DNA of 9,432 nucleotides from Thiotrichales bacterium (GTDB lineage: Bacteria; Pseudomonadota; Gammaproteobacteria; JAAZVR01). Location: contig JAAZVR010000032.1 in NCBI GenBank assembly GCA_018623305.1, forward strand, positions 1 through 9,432, given 5' to 3'. Both the position numbers and the translations under genes were made by a program. Under the pieces are notes generated by a model. It saw nothing but the letters and a program-made list of their open reading frames with translations. It searched no databases and was not told the DNA's origin. This document shows positions 6,640 through 9,432 of the stretch, in pieces; position 1 is the stretch's first letter, and every line of letters begins with the position of its first letter.

Positions 6640-7553
6640 GACCCAATAGCCGCTATAACTCGCTCTAAATTCTTTGGATCATCACTGACAAGCCACTCAA
6701 GATCTTCTTCCGAACGCAACCATGTCATTTGACGCTTTGCCAATTGACGCGTCGCAGTCATCGATTTTTCAACCGCCATTTCCAAATCCCACTCACCATC
6801 CAAATGCAACCACAGCTGACGATAACCCACACAACGAATCGAAGGCAAATCCAAATGCAAATCATCACGCTGATATAAGGCCTTAACCTCATCCAACAAC
6901 CCTTGCTCCATCATAATCTGATAACGTTGCGCAACTCGTTCGTGAATTTCAGCACGGGTCGCGGGGGAAATCGCAAATTTCAATAACGGATAAGGGAATT
7001 TCAAAGTGTTATCGCGATTTTGTAATTCAGACAAAGGTTTCCCCGTCAACTCATACACTTCCAATGCCCGCAACAATCGCTGCGGGTCATTCACATGAAT
7101 ACGGTCCGCAGCAACAGGGTCTATTTCGCGCAATTTATCATGCATTGCTTGCGCGCCTAACGAATCCAATTGCCCTTGCAGCTTTTCACGCAACTCGGCA
7201 TCCGCACTGGGCAAATCTGACAAACCATAAAACAAAGCACGGTAATACATCATAGTACCGCCAACTAAAACAGGCATTTTGCCCGCTTCATAGGCCTTAT
7301 CAATCAAAGCCATCGCATCACGAACAAAATCAGCCGCACTGTAGGCCTCAAGCGGATCCAAAATATCTACAAGCTGATGAGGCACCTTTTTCAATTCATC
7401 TTCGGTGGGTTTGGCCGTTCCAATATTCATATCGCGATAAATCATCGCCGAATCCACACTGATGACTTCAATTGGGTATTTTTCAGCCAATTTAAATACC
7501 AAATCTGTTTTGCCCGAAGCCGTTGGCCCCATAATCGCCAAAGTCGGCATCAT
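6630..7553 (-). CDS. miaA: tRNA dimethylallyltransferase MiaA
   Basis: MiaA transfers a dimethylallyl group to N6 of A37 in tRNAs reading UNN codons, the first step of (ms2)i6A synthesis. I take the ATG at 7553..7551, giving 307 aa that start MMPTLAIMGPTASGKT. The ATG 3 nt further in is equally possible and has slightly better spacing to GCGGA. The open frame continues upstream to 7625, but that would run inside mutL and add residues unlike any MiaA. The P-loop GPTASGKT is at 9-16 and SVDSAMIYRDMNIGTAKP at 32-49 with the catalytic Asp34. AYSAADFVRDA is at 70-80, VGGTMMYYRAL at 97-107 with Thr100, NDPQRLLRALEVYELTGK at 155-172, DLPSIRCVGYRQLW at 235-248 and TRQLAKRQMTWLR at 268-280. It overlaps the mutL stop by ATGA, so the two are translationally coupled. 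hfq lies 42 nt downstream. Confidence 0.97.
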   Translation of the reverse strand: MMPTLAIMGPTASGKTDLVFKLAEKYPIEVISVDSAMIYRDMNIGTAKPTEDELKKVPHQLVDILDPLEAYSAADFVRDAMALIDKAYEAGKMPVLVGGTMMYYRALFYGLSDLPSADAELREKLQGQLDSLGAQAMHDKLREIDPVAADRIHVNDPQRLLRALEVYELTGKPLSELQNRDNTLKFPYPLLKFAISPATRAEIHERVAQRYQIMMEQGLLDEVKALYQRDDLHLDLPSIRCVGYRQLWLHLDGEWDLEMAVEKSMTATRQLAKRQMTWLRSEEDLEWLVSDDPKNLERVIAAIGSKC

Positions 7554-9343
7554 TGTCCGCGTAGAAACCATTGATCCATCTCTTTCATAGTAAAGGCACG
7601 CCATGTTGGGCGACCATGATTGCACTGACCACTGCGTTCAGTACGCTCCATATCTCTCAGTAAAGCATTCATTTCAGTTATGCTGAGCTGTCGATTCGCG
7701 CGCACCGAGCCGTGGCAAGCCATGGTCGATAAAATCTCATTCAAACGCGTTTCCAGTCGCTGACTGTCACCCAAGGTTTGAACATCGGCAAACACATCTC
7801 GCACCAACTGCTCAACATCGCCCCGAGCCAAAACCGACGGCACCGCTCGAATCACCACCTGATCTGAACTAATGGCATCCAATTCCAATCCAAGCTGACC
7901 AAATACATTTTCATGTCGCTCTAACAAAGCCACTTCAGACTCCGACAAGCTCAGTTGAATCGGCACCAACAACGGCTGAACTTTAACGCCATCTTCCGCC
8001 CATTGCGTTTTTAGTCGCTCGTAAACAATCCGTTCATGCGCAGCGTGCATATCCACAATCACCATGCCTTCTTGCGTTTGCGACAAAATATAAATCCCAT
8101 GCAACTGCGCAATGGCAAAACCCAACGGTGGAATCGAATCATTACTTGTTTCAGGCAAAGCCGAAGGCGTTGAAACCATCTCTTTAGGAATTAGTTGAGC
8201 ATAACTCTCGACCTGTGAGCGACCCAAATTCAAGCCAGATTGCTGCGGATGAGGACTCCACTTATGTGTAACCGATGCCACTTCTTCAACTTGAATTTGA
8301 GGCCTTTCAAAGGCCTGTACTTCTTGTGCCGCGTGTTTCGCAATCGGCTCCGCGAGTGTTTTATGCACTTGATGAAACAAGAAATCATACACAGTGCGCG
8401 AATCTCGAAAACGCACCTCATTTTTAGCGGGATGAGCATTCACATCGACTTTTTCGGGCGGCAATTCCAAATACAACACAAAAGCAGGATGGCGCTGATG
8501 ATACATCACATCTCGATAGGCCTGACGCACCGCATGCGAAACCAAACGATCTTTCACCATGCGTTCATTGACAAAGAAAAACTGCAAATCCGCTTGCGCA
8601 CGATTAAACTCAGGCGAAGCAATCCAACCCTGCAAACTCAATTCACCGTTCGATATTTCAACAGGCAAAGCCGCATCCATAAAGGCCTCGCCACAAATCT
8701 TTTGCACCCGTTGCGAACGTTTTTCAGGCGTATCCGCAATCGGCACATGGCGCACGACTTTACGGTTATGTTTTAAAATAAAGCCCACATCAAAGCGCGC
8801 CAGCATCATGCGCTTAACCATTTCATCAATGTGTGAGAATTCGGTTTTTTCCGTTCTTAAAAATTTACGGCGTGCAGGTGTGTTGTAAAACAAGTCTTTT
8901 ACTTCGATTAAAGTGCCTTGCGACAAGCGCGCAGGTTCGGGCGCCATACCGACTTCCGTACCATCCGCTAGCACCTCCCACGCCATATCCGACTCATGAA
9001 ACTTAGACGCTAAACGCAAATGAGAAACCGAACTGATTGACGGCAAGGCCTCACCTCTAAAGCCCATCGTTGCAACATGTGTTAATTCATCGTGGTTATA
9101 AACTTTACTGGTCGCATGACGGCTCAAGGCTAAATTCAGCTGCTCTTTAGGAATCCCCACACCGTTGTCGGTTACTCGAATCAGTCGAATTCCGCCCTGC
9201 TCAATTTCGATTTCAATCTGCGAAGAGCCTGCATCCAATGCATTTTCCACCAGTTCTTTGACAATCGAAGCAGGTCTTTCAACCACTTCACCCGCAGCGA
9301 TTTGGTTGGCTAGCTGAGGGGGTAATATTTGGATATTTCTCAT
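7550..9343 (-). CDS. mutL: DNA mismatch repair protein MutL with endonuclease motif
   Basis: MutL links mismatch recognition by MutS to strand incision. The 597-aa product has an N-terminal GHKL ATPase: KELVENALDAGS at 29-40 with the catalytic Glu30 and Asn34, DNGVGI at 59-64, RHATSK at 75-80 and GFRGEALPSISS at 94-105. The transducer domain contains NTPARRKFLR and NAHPAKNEVRFRD. A variable linker spans about 340-400. The C-terminal dimerisation domain carries DMHAAHERIVYE at 431-442, which fits the nuclease signature D[QM]HA(X)2E(X)4E. The supporting metal-site motifs ACHGSVRA at 542-549 and CNHGRP at 574-579 are present, as is a likely beta-clamp-binding QPLLVP at 456-461. E. coli MutL lacks these nuclease motifs and uses MutH. 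The ATG overlaps the amiB stop as ATGA, with a weak GAAGA upstream, and the stop overlaps miaA. It is full length and intact. Confidence 0.97.
   Translation of the reverse strand: MRNIQILPPQLANQIAAGEVVERPASIVKELVENALDAGSSQIEIEIEQGGIRLIRVTDNGVGIPKEQLNLALSRHATSKVYNHDELTHVATMGFRGEALPSISSVSHLRLASKFHESDMAWEVLADGTEVGMAPEPARLSQGTLIEVKDLFYNTPARRKFLRTEKTEFSHIDEMVKRMMLARFDVGFILKHNRKVVRHVPIADTPEKRSQRVQKICGEAFMDAALPVEISNGELSLQGWIASPEFNRAQADLQFFFVNERMVKDRLVSHAVRQAYRDVMYHQRHPAFVLYLELPPEKVDVNAHPAKNEVRFRDSRTVYDFLFHQVHKTLAEPIAKHAAQEVQAFERPQIQVEEVASVTHKWSPHPQQSGLNLGRSQVESYAQLIPKEMVSTPSALPETSNDSIPPLGFAIAQLHGIYILSQTQEGMVIVDMHAAHERIVYERLKTQWAEDGVKVQPLLVPIQLSLSESEVALLERHENVFGQLGLELDAISSDQVVIRAVPSVLARGDVEQLVRDVFADVQTLGDSQRLETRLNEILSTMACHGSVRANRQLSITEMNALLRDMERTERSGQCNHGRPTWRAFTMKEMDQWFLRGQ
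8300..8316. repeat. 17-nt near-perfect palindrome inside the mutL linker
   Basis: AGGCCTTT-C-AAAGGCCT has two 8-nt arms that are exact reverse complements around one central base. It lies in the variable linker of MutL, where it encodes QAFERPQ. It contains two of the AGGCCT words that are frequent in this part of the window. Any function is unknown and chance is possible. Confidence 0.5.
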
Positions 9344-9432
9344 TGTGGAATCTTCAACTTGCTACCCACATAAATTTCATTGCCTCGCAGGCGGTTGGCC
9401 TCACGCAACGAACGAATACTCACATTGTATCG
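9340..9432 (-). CDS. amiB: N-acetylmuramoyl-L-alanine amidase, C-terminal LysM fragment (partial)
   Basis: Only the last 30 codons and the TGA stop are present. They read YNVSIRSLREANRLRGNEIY, then VGSKLKIPQ to the stop. This is the second half of a LysM peptidoglycan-binding repeat, with the usual asparagine in REANRLRG and the terminal VGSKLKIP. An amidase of the AmiB/AmiC type ending in LysM stands directly upstream of mutL in many gammaproteobacteria, and this is the basis for the symbol. The fragment itself shows only LysM; the amidase domain is outside the window. These enzymes cleave septal peptidoglycan in the periplasm during division. The stop overlaps the mutL start as ATGA. Confidence 0.8.
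   Translation of the reverse strand, partial: RYNVSIRSLREANRLRGNEIYVGSKLKIPQ

Noticed and set aside
7554..7625. N-terminal extension of miaA by 24 codons to an upstream ATG
   Set aside because: The extension lies inside the mutL C-terminus, over the conserved CNHGRP region in another frame. MiaA proteins normally begin just before the P-loop, which fits the ATG overlapping the mutL stop.
8240..8776. 178-residue open frame on the plus strand opposite mutL
   Set aside because: It is antisense to conserved MutL coding sequence. The Arg/His/Phe-rich composition is what the complement of this reading frame would give, and no domain is visible.
1..9432. Search for mobile elements, CRISPR repeats, tRNA genes, toxin-antitoxin pairs or a defence-type cassette
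   Set aside because: The whole window is filled by conserved core genes in a known order with tiny gaps. No direct repeats, transposase, integrase, tRNA fold or unknown gene was seen.

Overview
This is a chromosomal housekeeping block from a gammaproteobacterium. Every recognisable gene lies on the minus strand, so transcription runs from position 9432 towards position 1. In transcription order the genes are amiB (3' end only), mutL, miaA, hfq, hflX, hflK, hflC, hisZ, purA and rnr (5' end only). This is the classic gammaproteobacterial amiB-mutL-miaA-hfq-hflX-hflKC cluster. The hisZ-purA-rnr continuation is known from Pseudomonas-like and other non-enteric gammaproteobacteria; enterics lack HisZ. 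Base composition looks moderate (mid-40s % G+C by eye, not computed). The HisZ, the MutL with an endonuclease motif and the short HflC argue against an enteric. A marine or sulfur-oxidising lineage of the Thiotrichales/Piscirickettsiaceae type is possible, but that is a guess.

Layout. 9432-7550: the last 30 codons of amiB (a LysM repeat) overlap mutL by ATGA, and mutL overlaps miaA by ATGA. 7553-6366: miaA, then a 42-nt gap with a small inverted repeat, then hfq (73 aa from its ATG; a longer TTG-started reading is rejected). 6362-2954: hflX starts 3 nt after hfq. A 65-nt gap follows that holds a possible promoter, then hflK and hflC sit 2 nt apart. 2953-2887: a short intergenic region with a hairpin and T-tract that looks like an intrinsic terminator or attenuator. 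2886-1: hisZ, purA (9 nt later, its ribosome binding site overlapping the hisZ stop) and rnr (its start overlapping the purA end by 8 nt). No gene-free stretch exceeds 300 bases; coding density is close to 99%.

How the genes work together. The first half combines cell-wall splitting (AmiB), mismatch repair (MutL), tRNA A37 prenylation (MiaA), sRNA-mediated regulation (Hfq), ribosome rescue or splitting under stress (HflX) and membrane proteolysis control of FtsH (HflK/HflC). The second half joins the regulatory subunit of the first histidine-pathway enzyme (HisZ), the first committed AMP step (PurA) and a stress-related exoribonuclease (RNase R). HisZ and PurA touch the same purine pool, because HisG consumes ATP and the histidine pathway returns AICAR.

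No mobile element, CRISPR array, tRNA, rRNA or unknown gene system was seen, and I do not think the window holds an undescribed system. The points worth a second look are small: a proline at Hfq position 41 in the proximal RNA-binding pocket, the terminator-like hairpin splitting the cluster before hisZ, a local excess of the palindrome AGGCCT in mutL-miaA, and the endonuclease-type MutL.
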